From assembly GCF_030382115.1 (NCBI RefSeq), contig NZ_JAUDRJ010000003.1:6498626-6519053 (forward strand): a stretch of DNA of 20,428 bases. Reading direction: 5' to 3'. The stretch comes from Nostoc sp. GT001 (GTDB lineage: Bacteria > Cyanobacteriota > Cyanobacteriia > Cyanobacteriales > Nostocaceae). This document shows, in pieces, positions 1-7,342 of the stretch (position 1 is the stretch's first letter; every line of letters begins with the position of its first letter). A model generated the notes under the pieces. That model was not told where the DNA came from. It did not search any database and saw nothing but the letters and a program-made list of their open reading frames with translations. Both the position numbers and the translations under genes were made by a program.

Positions 1-123
1 CTCAACCTAAAGAATAAATAAACTATAACAATCTGACTTAAGTCTTATTAGGTATGGTGAGAAGCAAATCTTTATAATTACAAGCAGTCTATCATCTGTT
101 AAAAAATTAAACAATATTTTTAG

Positions 124-1122
124 ATGTTACCAAAGTATTCATTCATTGTTCCAATTTATAACGAAGAAGAAACTATTCCAGAACTATACCGCAGACTGAG
201 TGCAGTCATGAATCGGATGGATGGGCTTGTCGAATTAATTGTAATCAATGATGGTAGCCGCGATCGCTCCCTACAATTACTACGAGACCTCCATCAAAAA
301 GACCCGCGCATTTGCTATCTGAGCTTTGCTCGTAACTTTGGTCATCAAATTGCAGTAACTGCTGGTCTTAATTTTGTTCGGGGTCAAGTTATTGTCATCC
401 TTGATGCAGACTTACAAGACCCACCAGAACTAATCCCCGACATGGTTGAAAAATGGCGACAGGGCTATCAAGTCGTCTACGCTCAACGCACTCAACGCCA
501 AAAAGAAGGATGGTTTAAGCGTTTTACTGCCTATTTCTTTTATCGTATCCTTAAGAAGCTTGCAGATGTAGAGATTCCTACTGATACTGGTGATTTTTGT
601 CTAATGGATCGGCAGATTGTAGATATTCTCAATTCTATGCCAGAACGTACCCGCTATATTCGTGGTTTACGTTCTTGGGTTGGCTTTCAGCAAACAGCAA
701 TTCGGTTCGAGCGCAACCCCCGCTTTGCTGGGGAAGTTAAATACACTTTTAGCAAATCCTTAGCCCTTGCTATCAATGGTCTAGTGTCCTTTTCAATAGT
801 GCCACTGCGGTTATCAACCTACTTAGGCTTAGTAGCAGCGGCGGCGGCCATTTTCATGGCTTTATTAGTCTTGTATTGGCGTCTTTTTGTCCCCCATTCG
901 CCTTTAACTGGGTTTACGATTATTTTGATGGCAATTTTCTTCCTCGGCTCTGTGCAGTTAGTAAGTCTTGGCATCTTAGGTGAATATATAGGACGCATCT
1001 ACGAAGAAGTTAAAGCCAGACCCCTCTATACTTTGGCAGAGGTAGGTGGTTTTGAGCGCAAATCCTCCAACTCAACGAGCAATTCTGACAAACTAGATAA
1101 TTTAGAAGACGCTTACAAATAA
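124..1122 (+). CDS. GT2 family glycosyltransferase, polyprenyl-phosphate sugar transferase type (DPM1/GtrB-like)
   Basis: 332 aa. The N-terminal GT-A domain (about residues 1-230) opens with [10 protein letters not shown], typical of family 2 glycosyltransferases. It carries the metal/nucleotide-sugar binding segment [10 protein letters not shown] near residues 93-102, as in dolichol-phosphate mannose synthase and bactoprenol glucosyltransferases. Two membrane segments follow (about 235-257 and 268-292), then the family's conserved [14 protein letters not shown] helix and a short polar tail. Known members move a sugar from a nucleotide donor to a lipid phosphate at the cytoplasmic face of the membrane; the lipid-linked sugar then feeds GT-C enzymes. 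The ATG has no clear Shine-Dalgarno sequence, but the GT-A domain begins at once, so the start is likely correct. The exact sugar cannot be read from sequence. A possible partner GT-C protein is encoded at 4494-6038 on the other strand. Confidence 0.9.
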   Translation: MLPKYSFIVPIYNEEETIPELYRRLSAVMNRMDGLVELIVINDGSRDRSLQLLRDLHQKDPRICYLSFARNFGHQIAVTAGLNFVRGQVIVILDADLQDPPELIPDMVEKWRQGYQVVYAQRTQRQKEGWFKRFTAYFFYRILKKLADVEIPTDTGDFCLMDRQIVDILNSMPERTRYIRGLRSWVGFQQTAIRFERNPRFAGEVKYTFSKSLALAINGLVSFSIVPLRLSTYLGLVAAAAAIFMALLVLYWRLFVPHSPLTGFTIILMAIFFLGSVQLVSLGILGEYIGRIYEEVKARPLYTLAEVGGFERKSSNSTSNSDKLDNLEDAYK

Positions 1123-1152
1123 GAATTTTTATTTGGCGTTGCATAATAAAGG

Positions 1153-1166
1153 TTTGTTTAAACAAA
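1153..1166. promoter_or_regulatory. Perfect 14-bp palindrome between GT2 gene and DUF2499 gene
   Basis: TTTGTTTAAACAAA is perfectly self-complementary with no spacer. It lies 30 bases after the GT2 stop and 79 bases before the DUF2499 start. It could be an operator for the downstream genes. It is too AT-rich and loop-free to be a convincing terminator. No regulator is identified. Confidence 0.3.
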
Positions 1167-1222
1167 TATAAAATTCAAGCGACATATTACCTTGACAGTA
1201 GTAATGTCCTCTCCAAATCTCT

Positions 1223-1243
1223 AACTCCCAACTCCTAACTTTC
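1223..1243 (+). repeat. Heptamer short tandem repeat (STRR-like), three units
   Basis: Three consecutive heptamers AACTCCC, AACTCCT and AACTTTC end two bases before the DUF2499 start codon at 1246. Short tandemly repeated heptamers built on AACTCCT are common in Nostoc/Anabaena intergenic DNA. Here they occupy the place where a ribosome binding site would be, and no Shine-Dalgarno sequence is visible. Confidence 0.5.
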
Positions 1244-1245
1244 TT

Positions 1246-1581
1246 ATGCACACCCTTTCGATTCCAACCTGGATTATTCATATTTCTAGCGTTATTGAGT
1301 GGATTGCGGCCATTTGGTTAATCTGGACTTACGGCGAACTGACTAATAACCGTAGCTGGTGGGGATTATCCCTGGCGATGTTACCAGCTTTAGTCAGCGC
1401 TATGTGTGCCTGTACCTGGCATTATTTCGACAACGCCGAATCTTTGGAATGGATGGTAACGCTTCAAGCTACCATGACTTTAGTTGGTAATTTTACGCTT
1501 TGGGCGGCGGCGTTTTTGATTTGGCGTTCTACCAAATCTGTCAACACTGTTGAACCAAAACCTATCAAATCAGAGCAATGA
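1246..1581 (+). CDS. DUF2499 (Ycf49-like) small membrane protein
   Basis: 111 aa with three likely membrane segments (about residues 8-27, 38-57 and 70-93). The opening HTLSIPTWIIHISSVIEW and the central MCACTWHYFDN segment match the DUF2499 family as I know it. This family is found in cyanobacteria and as Ycf49-type proteins in plastids of algae and plants; its function is not established. The stop codon overlaps the start of the next gene by four bases (ATGA at 1578-1581), a sign of translational coupling. In cyanobacteria these two families tend to sit side by side, and in plants both are plastid-targeted, so a joint role in a photosynthetic membrane is a reasonable inference but no more. 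Confidence 0.85.
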   Translation: MHTLSIPTWIIHISSVIEWIAAIWLIWTYGELTNNRSWWGLSLAMLPALVSAMCACTWHYFDNAESLEWMVTLQATMTLVGNFTLWAAAFLIWRSTKSVNTVEPKPIKSEQ

Positions 1582-1880
1582 TTTCTAAAGAAACCCTGTT
1601 TGCACTTTCACTGTTTCCCTATTTGGGTTTCTTGTGGTTTATCAGCCGCAGTCCGCAAATGCCACGTTTAGCGTTGTATGGATTTTACGGCACGCTTGTC
1701 TTTGTTGCTATCACCATCCCAGCCGGAATTTACGCCCAATTACATTATGGCGAGTCTTTGGCCAATGTAGATTGGTTGCACGGTGGTGCAGAACTTTTTT
1801 TGACGCTTTCTAACATCTTGCTTGTGCTAGGTTTTGGGCAAGCTGTAAGGCAATTACAAATGAAAAATGAAAAATCGTAA
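1578..1880 (+). CDS. DUF3593 small membrane protein
   Basis: 100 aa with probably three membrane segments (about residues 6-22, 31-52 and 68-90) and the pattern SKETLFALSLFPYLGFLWF at the N-terminus, typical of DUF3593. Function unknown; the family is confined to oxygenic phototrophs as far as I know. The start codon overlaps the DUF2499 stop, so the two are almost certainly one transcript and probably one functional unit. The C-terminus is short and lysine-rich (QMKNEKS). hisA begins 44 bases downstream and could be co-transcribed, although it has its own good ribosome binding site. Confidence 0.82.
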   Translation: MISKETLFALSLFPYLGFLWFISRSPQMPRLALYGFYGTLVFVAITIPAGIYAQLHYGESLANVDWLHGGAELFLTLSNILLVLGFGQAVRQLQMKNEKS

Positions 1881-1924
1881 ATTCAGCTATAGATAGCGTT
1901 TTGATTGCAATGAGGAAGAGTTAA

Positions 1925-2698
1925 ATGGACGTAATTCCAGCGATTGATTTACTAGAAGGTCACTGTGTGCGACTGTATCAGGGAGACTACGATCGCTCGC
2001 AAGTTTTTAGCGAAAATCCTGCTGATGTTGCCAAACAGTGGGTAGATCAAGGTGCTACCAGATTGCATATAGTTGATTTAGATGGTGCCAAAGCAGGTAA
2101 AGTAGTAAACCTGGGGGCAATTGAAGCGATCGCTCAAGCAGTGTCAGTACCCATTGAAATTGGCGGAGGATTGCGCGATCGCACTAGTGTACAACAGGTA
2201 TTTAATCTAGGCATACAGTGGGCAATTCTTGGAACCATTGCCGTAGAACAACCCCAGTTAGTGCAAGAACTCTGCCAAGAATTTCCCGAACAGATTATTA
2301 TCGGTATTGATGCCCGTAATGGTCGAGTCGCAACTCGCGGTTGGTTAGAAACCTCGGAAGTTTTAGCAACTCAACTAGCTGTACAAATGCAAGAATTAGG
2401 TGCAGCCGCCATAATTTACACAGATATCCACCGGGATGGTACACTGACAGGGCCAAATTTAGAAGCTTTGCGAGAACTTGCAGCCGCAATTTCCATCCCG
2501 ATAATTGCTTCTGGCGGGGTAAGTTCTGTCACCGACTTGTTGAGTTTGTTGGCGTTAGAACCTCAAGGCGTGACTGGCGTAATTGTCGGACGTGCCTTGT
2601 ATACTGAGGATATTTTACTCAAAGAAGCATTACGAGCGATCGGGCCTGGGCGAATTCAGGATATTCCACCCAATCTCGGTTTTTCTACCTTTGCTTGA
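1925..2698 (+). CDS. hisA: Phosphoribosylformimino-5-aminoimidazole carboxamide ribotide isomerase (HisA)
   Basis: 257 aa, full length for the family. HisA carries out the Amadori isomerisation of ProFAR to PRFAR, the fourth step of histidine synthesis, as a cytoplasmic TIM barrel. The two catalytic aspartates are visible: D8 in [12 protein letters not shown] and D129 in [10 protein letters not shown]. The phosphate-binding loops are IEIGGGLRD (about 78-85), [12 protein letters not shown] (167-178) and IIASGGVSS (194-201). The start follows a GAGGAAG ribosome binding site eight bases upstream. It carries two HIP1 octamers (2126-2133 and 2175-2182). There are no other his genes nearby, as usual for the scattered histidine genes of cyanobacteria. 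A palindromic repeat 38 bases after the stop may end transcription. Confidence 0.97.
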   Translation: MDVIPAIDLLEGHCVRLYQGDYDRSQVFSENPADVAKQWVDQGATRLHIVDLDGAKAGKVVNLGAIEAIAQAVSVPIEIGGGLRDRTSVQQVFNLGIQWAILGTIAVEQPQLVQELCQEFPEQIIIGIDARNGRVATRGWLETSEVLATQLAVQMQELGAAAIIYTDIHRDGTLTGPNLEALRELAAAISIPIIASGGVSSVTDLLSLLALEPQGVTGVIVGRALYTEDILLKEALRAIGPGRIQDIPPNLGFSTFA

Positions 2699-2735
2699 CA
2701 TTTTCTTGGCAAGTTCGACAAATAGACCATCTTGT

Positions 2736-2759
2736 AGAGACGCGATTCATCGCGTCTTT
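2736..2759. repeat. Palindromic intergenic repeat after hisA, possible terminator
   Basis: AGACGCGAT (2738-2746) and ATCGCGTCT (2749-2757) pair perfectly around a two-base TC spacer, and a G-T and an A-T pair extend the stem. The form 'gagacgcgat..atcgcgtct' is one I recognise as a dispersed intergenic palindrome in Nostoc-type genomes. It is followed by a short T-rich stretch and could double as the hisA terminator. Confidence 0.6.
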
Positions 2760-2830
2760 AGCCAAGAATGTATTGCAATCATTAATTGAATTGATATTAA
2801 TTTAATTATTTTGACAACTATCTTTAGATA

Positions 2831-2923
2831 TAGGACTTACGCAAGAACTCTCTGAAACTCTTATTTCTCCGTGTCCTCTGCGCCCTCTGTGGTTCGTTTT
2901 TTCATGATTTTGCGTAAGTCCTG
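2831..2923. mobile_element. MITE-like element with 13-bp terminal inverted repeats
   Basis: AGGACTTACGCAA (2832-2844) and TTGCGTAAGTCCT (2910-2922) are perfect inverted repeats enclosing a 65-base core. The core contains the segment CTCCGTGTCCTCTGCGCCC, which I recognise as a very common Nostoc/Anabaena intergenic sequence. AGATA flanks the element on both sides (2826-2830 and 2924-2928), as a 5-bp target duplication would. There is no coding capacity, so if mobile it depends on a transposase elsewhere. Confidence 0.65.
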
Positions 2924-2948
2924 AGATAGATAAGGTAAACACTACTTA

Positions 2949-3029
2949 TTTGTCATTACAAATCCCTTGTTAATTGTGACAAATCTAAAGTACATATTTA
3001 ATTAATTTTGTCAAGATGTAATCCCTTGT
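2949..3029 (+). promoter_or_regulatory. Tandem two-part motif TTTGTCA-N5/6-AATCCCTTGT
   Basis: TTTGTCA is followed after 5 bases by AATCCCTTGT (2949-2970). The same pair recurs after 6 bases at 3007-3029. The two TTTGTCA blocks are 58 bases apart. An inverted TGACAAA copy lies between them (2977-2983). This arrangement resembles a double binding site for a regulator of the gene at 3238, but it could also be a decayed duplication. Confidence 0.4.
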
Positions 3030-3237
3030 ATGATTTAAAAAATCATTAAGGCCTTCTCTGGACTGAATTTATATTCATGCTTTCAGTAGATGCAGTTATG
3101 ACTTTGCAAATGCAACAATGAATATGTTCTCAAACAATAAATAGTTGCTAGTAGTTCAAATAAAAAATTCAGGTTTTATCAGACTCTAGTAACTTTGGTT
3201 TTTAGAAAGTTGTTTGATGTTTTGAGAAGGTAACACA

Positions 3238-3642
3238 ATGAATAAAATCCTAAAACGCGCACTTTTACCCAGCCTCATGGCTGCAAGTTTAACTGGTGTA
3301 ACCTTAGTTCCCGCCAAACCCGCTGCTGCTGATGACCAAGTACTAAGAGATGCAGGTATCGGGGCTGTTACCAACGTTGTAACCGGAGCTGTTAGGGGAA
3401 ATGGCAGTGTATTAGGGAATGCTGTTAAGGGTGGTGTCACTGGTGCAGCCGTCAATGGTGCAAATGGTCTGAGAAATACTCGTAATCGCCGTCACCGAAA
3501 CGCTGCTCAAGATATCGGAGTTGGTGCAGGAGCTAGCGCAGTAACGGGAGTAGTTACTGGCGATAAAAGAGATACTCTTGGCAATGCTGTTGATGGTGCC
3601 GCTGTAGGTGCAGCAATTCATCTATTAACCAATGGTAAATAA
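3238..3642 (+). CDS. Small secreted glycine/alanine-rich protein with an internal repeat
   Basis: 134 aa; I do not recognise a named family with certainty. The N-terminus is a clear Sec signal peptide: basic MNKILKR, a hydrophobic stretch to about residue 24, then PAKPAAADD, with likely cleavage near residue 31. The mature part is about 100 residues, rich in Gly, Ala, Val and Asn, and has two related halves. The first is D-A-G-I-G-A..VTGAV..G..LGNAVKG..TGAA; the second is D-I-G-V-G-A..VTGVVTG....LGNAVDGAAVGAA. A basic linker (RNTRNRRHRN) separates them. Such glycine-zipper-like repeats often associate with membranes or self-assemble. A GAGAAGG ribosome binding site lies upstream of the ATG. 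A strong hairpin terminator follows at 3724-3767. The gene is probably monocistronic, exported to the periplasm or cell surface. Confidence 0.75.
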   Translation: MNKILKRALLPSLMAASLTGVTLVPAKPAAADDQVLRDAGIGAVTNVVTGAVRGNGSVLGNAVKGGVTGAAVNGANGLRNTRNRRHRNAAQDIGVGAGASAVTGVVTGDKRDTLGNAVDGAAVGAAIHLLTNGK

Positions 3643-3723
3643 TTCGTAAATTCATCAGTTGAAATATTTGCCAACGATTAACGAACTTATCCTTCCCTAA
3701 TTCCTCTGCTTCGTAAAAAGAGC

Positions 3724-3767
3724 AAACCTAACCTCGCTTCCCTAATAGGGGAGCGAGGTTGTAGGTT
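3724..3767 (+). terminator. Strong hairpin terminator after the secreted-protein gene
   Basis: AACCTCGCTTCCCT (3730-3743) pairs with AGGGGAGCGAGGTT (3747-3760) through 14 positions, one a G-U, closed by a three-base loop. An outer AACCT/AGGTT pair extends the stem. T-rich sequence follows. It lies about 80 bases after the stop and about 60 before the convergent gene's stop, so it may serve both strands. Confidence 0.75.
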
Positions 3768-3828
3768 AGATTTATTTGAGATATATACCACCGTCAGGAT
3801 TGGATGACGTTAGGTTTAATAGTAATCC

Positions 3829-4020
3829 TTAGCCCTTCAACGCCTTTCTAAAGTTTCGACGATAAGACTGATTTGTAATAAACAAAGCTGGCCATAGCAA
3901 AGATAAACCAATGCGATTGGTCAAACTTGGATTAAAATTAGTCCGTTCAAACCCATTCCAAAACTTCCAAGCGCCGCCTCCGTAAACTCCTATCAAGCCA
4001 ATAAAAATTAAGGTGCTCAT
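3829..4020 (-). CDS. Small single-span membrane protein, cyanobacterial hypothetical
   Basis: 63 aa from the ATG at 4020. Upstream ATG (4026) and TTG (4029) codons are in frame, but GGAG is best spaced for 4020. The sequence begins MSTLIFIGLIGVYGGGAWKFW, a hydrophobic segment with a glycine run. It continues with GFERTNF and a second hydrophobic patch (GLSLLWPALFI), and ends in a basic tail (SYRRNFRKALKG). Short proteins of this pattern are widespread in cyanobacteria without an assigned role. Probably an inner or thylakoid membrane peptide that could be a subunit of a larger complex; that is inference only. It converges on the secreted-protein gene. Confidence 0.7.
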   Translation of the reverse strand: MSTLIFIGLIGVYGGGAWKFWNGFERTNFNPSLTNRIGLSLLWPALFITNQSYRRNFRKALKG

Positions 4021-4029
4021 TCCCATCAA

Positions 4030-4493
4030 CTCCGTTAGTAACTGACAGAATTTAAGTTAAGTTTTACCACACGAGGTAATCACCTCATAAGCAACACCGA
4101 GAAGGTATGACAAAACTCCCCAGTTTTTGATATCTAAACCAGTTAAACACACATTCTCTTATTCCAGTGTAGATTAGGCTCACGCATCCCAGCTAGTTAT
4201 CAGCGGTGGCAAGCTAGTCAAAAGATGCAAAAGCGTTATTTTTGAGGTGTTTTGGTGACACATTTTGCTTGTATAACAATTAAGCCCTTAGTTTTTAAGA
4301 CAGAACAGCGCTGTAAAATGGCTAAGAAAGCAGGATTAGTTCCTTGCTATAACTTTAATGAAATATCTTTTGTTAGCGATAGCCACTGGATACAACAAGT
4401 ATTTATGGCGACACATTCAAATGTAAATGCTGATCCTCTATTACAAAAAAGTCCATACTATATTAAACTACAAAGTTCTCTGGCGCATTATCC
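4030..4493. other. Intergenic region, about 460 bases
   Basis: Nothing convincing is coded here. A short hairpin (GAGGT..ACCTC, 4073-4086) lies 53 bases upstream of the small membrane-protein gene on the minus strand. An open frame runs rightward from about 4252 (TTG) or 4318 (ATG) to 4515, but it overlaps the end of the next gene and has no protein-like features. Confidence 0.5.
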
Positions 4494-6038
4494 TTATACT
4501 TCATCTACCCAATAAAGATAATATCTTTCACTATCCACCCAGCCTCTCTGAAAATCTTTAATCGGAACAATTTTCAAATCATTGCGGTTGACATTCAATT
4601 TTTTATTTAAAATCAGCAAAACTTTCTTTAGCTCATCTTGATTTTGAAGTAGAGAATTAATCTGGCTTAATATCTCAGCTTGTTCAACTTCTTGACGACC
4701 TTTTTTAAATAAAGTAAAGCTTCCTATTTTTTCCACCTCTGGATAGTAAAACTTTCGATTAAGATAACCCGATAAAGGAGCCATATTCGCATCTCGACTG
4801 GCAACAATAAACTCATTATCTAATCCAGATTTGTGAATATATTGGGCTGTTTCACGACTAGCAGAAAATGGTACAACTAAATCTCTTGAAAAACTATAAA
4901 TTCCTCCTCCAAACTGGACATAAAGAATGAGCATTAAAGCGATATAATGCCATTTGTGAATAAATGTAATTGAACGTGGAAGAATAGAAATTTTATTAAG
5001 TAAAAATATAGACTTGTGATAATAACTTCCCAGCCATAAAGCTGCTATCAGAACTAAATAAAAATGTCCAAAATGCCGTGGCATACCTAAAAATCTCAAG
5101 TATGTAAAGGCAAATAATATACCATTGCCTATCATGTAGAAAAAGAAAACAACTGGCTTTTCAGATAATTTTATTAAAGTTAAAACTACAATAAATAAAG
5201 CAATTGTCGCACAAACAATTAAATCCAGCCATCTTTTATGTGCAGGAATAATTAATAAATAACTACCAAATACTCTGCCGATACTTCTCAACAGATGACG
5301 TACATCTAATTCTATTAGCCAACCATTATTTAAGCCACCGTGAAGATAACTATCTGTCGGAGGAGTAATAATATAAATGGATAAAATAAAAGATAATGTG
5401 ATAATTAAAATACTTAAAAACAAGTCGTACTTTTTGGTTTGACTAAAATACTGCTGTCGATGTTCACGATCAAAACAAAATTCAGCCAGTAAAGTCAATA
5501 ATAAAGCAAATGATACTAGTAAACCATAAGCACTACTATTTGCTAGTAAACCCAATAAAATTGCCAAATAAGCATAAGTTATTTTTCTAGATGCAAAAAC
5601 TGTACAGAATGCAAAAACAAATAACATACTAAAGGCATAGTTTCGAGAAATTAAAAGATATTCGTAAAAGGGAAAGAACCCAAAGGAAAATAGAAATTTT
5701 TGTTGATAGTTAAAAGGGCTATATAGGCAAAAAAGTGTAACTGAAACAACAGTAATTGCCAAATGGAAAATTTGCATAATAATAGGATAATCGACTATTT
5801 TTATCAGAATGGCCAGAGAAAAATACCATAGAACAGGATGACCCTCATAATGAATATTTGCAATTAAATCTCCGAACGAGCCACTATCTCTGACAATCAG
5901 CCAGGGATTTAGTTCATCTCGCCACATGGAATGGTTAAGAATACCTATTAAACCAAGAAAAGAAAAAAGAAGAATAATAAACCAAGGAGAATTCAAAGGT
6001 AATTTTGAATTAAGCTTGCTAATTTTATTGCTTAACAT
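4494..6038 (-). CDS. Multi-spanning membrane protein, probable GT-C type glycosyltransferase
   Basis: 514 aa from the ATG at 6038; an in-frame TTG at 6056 would add six residues. About ten to twelve membrane segments fill residues 18-390, and a soluble C-terminal domain of about 120 residues follows. After the first membrane segment comes MWRDELNPWLI, then a loop with HYEGHPVLWYF. An acidic residue in the first external loop and a nearby His-Pro/aromatic segment are typical of GT-C enzymes of the ArnT/PMT and mannosyltransferase superfamily. These take sugars from lipid-phosphate donors at the outer face of the membrane. The gene is AT-rich and lacks HIP1 sites. It is not clearly in an operon: the DUF3318 gene starts 730 bases upstream on the same strand. 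A lipid-phosphate sugar synthase candidate lies at 124-1122. Acceptor and sugar are unknown. Confidence 0.65.
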   Translation of the reverse strand: MLSNKISKLNSKLPLNSPWFIILLFSFLGLIGILNHSMWRDELNPWLIVRDSGSFGDLIANIHYEGHPVLWYFSLAILIKIVDYPIIMQIFHLAITVVSVTLFCLYSPFNYQQKFLFSFGFFPFYEYLLISRNYAFSMLFVFAFCTVFASRKITYAYLAILLGLLANSSAYGLLVSFALLLTLLAEFCFDREHRQQYFSQTKKYDLFLSILIITLSFILSIYIITPPTDSYLHGGLNNGWLIELDVRHLLRSIGRVFGSYLLIIPAHKRWLDLIVCATIALFIVVLTLIKLSEKPVVFFFYMIGNGILFAFTYLRFLGMPRHFGHFYLVLIAALWLGSYYHKSIFLLNKISILPRSITFIHKWHYIALMLILYVQFGGGIYSFSRDLVVPFSASRETAQYIHKSGLDNEFIVASRDANMAPLSGYLNRKFYYPEVEKIGSFTLFKKGRQEVEQAEILSQINSLLQNQDELKKVLLILNKKLNVNRNDLKIVPIKDFQRGWVDSERYYLYWVDEV

Positions 6039-6164
6039 TGTTAGTTCAGAATCCAATTTTTTTGTACGATCAAGATTGCTGTAAATGTGATTATCATCAG
6101 ATATTATTCTGATTCTTTAACTATTCAGACAGATGGATTCTGACTTCGGAATTATTACTCATTT

Positions 6165-6767
6165 TTACTTATAACTTTTTGGTATACCCACTGCTGATAA
6201 ACCTGCGATCGCTCGTAAGTTTTGGCAACGAATCAACTCAGTAAAATTGAAACTGGAACGCCCTTCAATTTTGGCTACCGCTTCAATTGCTGATAATAGA
6301 TGCTGTGCTGCTTCAACTTCTGAATAACCACGCCGCTGTGCTATTTTAATTGCGGCTGCATCGGCATTTAACTCTGACTCTTGAGATTTATTAGTGCGCC
6401 AGATCCGAAAAGCAGCGATCGCACTTAATCCCCCAGCGACAGCTACACCCACTACATCTGATTGTGCTGCTTCTAAGAATCCGCCTAACAGCCCAGCCAA
6501 CACCACACCTTGATAAATGTCGGGTTTAAACCACTTTACCCCCGTCAACCAGCTAACCATCTGCAACAGCAGCAAGTCTCGTTGCGGCTTTGTCAGGCGA
6601 CGCCACAAATCAAAATTAATGTATATCGGTCGCGCTTGGTTCCAGGGTTGGGGAAAGGAAGCGTCAATTACTTTTGCTTGCTCTGGCTTACTGACGATTT
6701 TTGTCGTCATCCGACCAGAAGCAGGCATCACATCTAACAAACGGCGAATTTCAACATTTGGCTCCAT
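6165..6767 (-). CDS. DUF3318 domain protein
   Basis: 200 aa, matching the usual length and start (EIRRLLDVMPASGRM) of the cyanobacterial DUF3318 family, whose function is unknown. Residues 40-75 hold the conserved PIYINFDLWRRLTKPQRDLLLL segment. Two hydrophobic stretches (about 84-98 and 103-120) suggest membrane attachment. The following ESELNADAAAIKIAQRRGYS..AAQHLL resembles the helix arrangement downstream of the active site in M48-type peptidases, but no HExxH motif is present, so I do not call a protease. Two HIP1 octamers lie inside the gene (6205-6212 and 6415-6422), which suits a long-resident core gene. The ATG has no strong ribosome binding site. Confidence 0.82.
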   Translation of the reverse strand: MEPNVEIRRLLDVMPASGRMTTKIVSKPEQAKVIDASFPQPWNQARPIYINFDLWRRLTKPQRDLLLLQMVSWLTGVKWFKPDIYQGVVLAGLLGGFLEAAQSDVVGVAVAGGLSAIAAFRIWRTNKSQESELNADAAAIKIAQRRGYSEVEAAQHLLSAIEAVAKIEGRSSFNFTELIRCQNLRAIAGLSAVGIPKSYK

Positions 6768-6999
6768 AAATTTAATTATTAGCCATAATGTGCATAGTAA
6801 CTAGGTGTGTAAAAAATAAAGTTTTCATGTTAACCTTTGATTTATGAAATACTCTCGCAGTCTTGAATAGATTCAGATCGAGCTATAAGAATATTTATTC
6901 AGCAGTTTGATAGTATGGCGGGATTTTATAGTATTCCTTTGCCGCCAAATTCAAAACCTCAAAGTTTTGGCTTGCCATTAAGACTATATTTGTAACTAC

Positions 7000-7260
7000 A
7001 TGGACGCTTTTGCTCCCCTCCCACCTGAATGGACGAATAAGGCAATACATGCTTATGATTTTTGCTGTCCTAACTGCCACTCAAGTAGCCTAGAAGCTGA
7101 GAAAGTTTGGCTCAATCGGCGATCGCCTGTTCTTACGGAAGACCGTCGTCGTAAATGGCAAGAGTTTTACTACTGTCACTGTGGTTCTGTGTGGTGGGCT
7201 TGGAGTAGCGATCGCCCCCCAAAAGATATATCCAATCAGCCAGATTACAATCCTACATAG
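7000..7260 (+). CDS. Small zinc-ribbon protein, hypothetical
   Basis: 86 aa. A likely metal site is formed by CPNC (C23 and C26) and a CHC pair (C59 and C61) separated by a charged, Trp- and Arg-rich stretch (VWLNRR...DRRRKWQEFYYC). The second knuckle is followed by GSVWWAWSSDRPP. This layout is a zinc-ribbon, common in small nucleic-acid or protein-binding proteins. I do not recognise a named family. Two HIP1 octamers in 261 bases indicate long residence in a cyanobacterial genome. The ATG lacks a clear ribosome binding site. The gene ends at a perfect bidirectional terminator shared with the porin gene. Confidence 0.65.
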   Translation: MDAFAPLPPEWTNKAIHAYDFCCPNCHSSSLEAEKVWLNRRSPVLTEDRRRKWQEFYYCHCGSVWWAWSSDRPPKDISNQPDYNPT

Positions 7261-7274
7261 CCAATTTTCTTCCT

Positions 7275-7308
7275 AAACAAAACCCCACCTAAAAGTGGGG
7301 TTTTGTTT
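7275..7308. terminator. Perfect 14-bp bidirectional terminator
   Basis: AAACAAAACCCCAC (7275-7288) and GTGGGGTTTTGTTT (7295-7308) are exact complements with a six-base loop. A T-run trails the GC core on both strands. It lies between two convergent genes, 14 bases past the zinc-ribbon stop and 34 bases from the porin stop. Confidence 0.92.
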
Positions 7309-7342
7309 ATCTAATTCTCAGCTTTATATTTCATCTCCAATT

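Larger units (their letters stand above)
2699..3237. other. Intergenic region, 539 bases, repeat-rich
   Basis: No credible gene is present. It holds, in order, the palindrome after hisA, the MITE-like element, a tandem two-part motif (2949-2970 and 3007-3029) and a short inverted repeat ATGATTT..AAATCAT at 3030-3046. The last 190 bases are AT-rich and should contain the promoter of the secreted glycine-rich protein gene. Confidence 0.7.

Noticed and set aside
2341..2789. Open frames on both strands over and just after hisA
   Set aside because: Shadows of hisA in other frames; composition is not protein-like.
4252..4515. Rightward 87-codon open frame
   Set aside because: It starts at TTG (an internal ATG lies at 4318), has no ribosome binding site or recognisable domain, and overlaps the 3' end of the GT-C-like gene.
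6165..6767. M48-type peptidase
   Set aside because: The helix with ESELNADAAAI resembles that family, but there is no HExxH zinc motif; DUF3318 fits better.
6895..7080. 61-codon minus-strand frame
   Set aside because: Overlaps the zinc-ribbon gene antisense and its terminator arrangement supports the plus-strand gene only.
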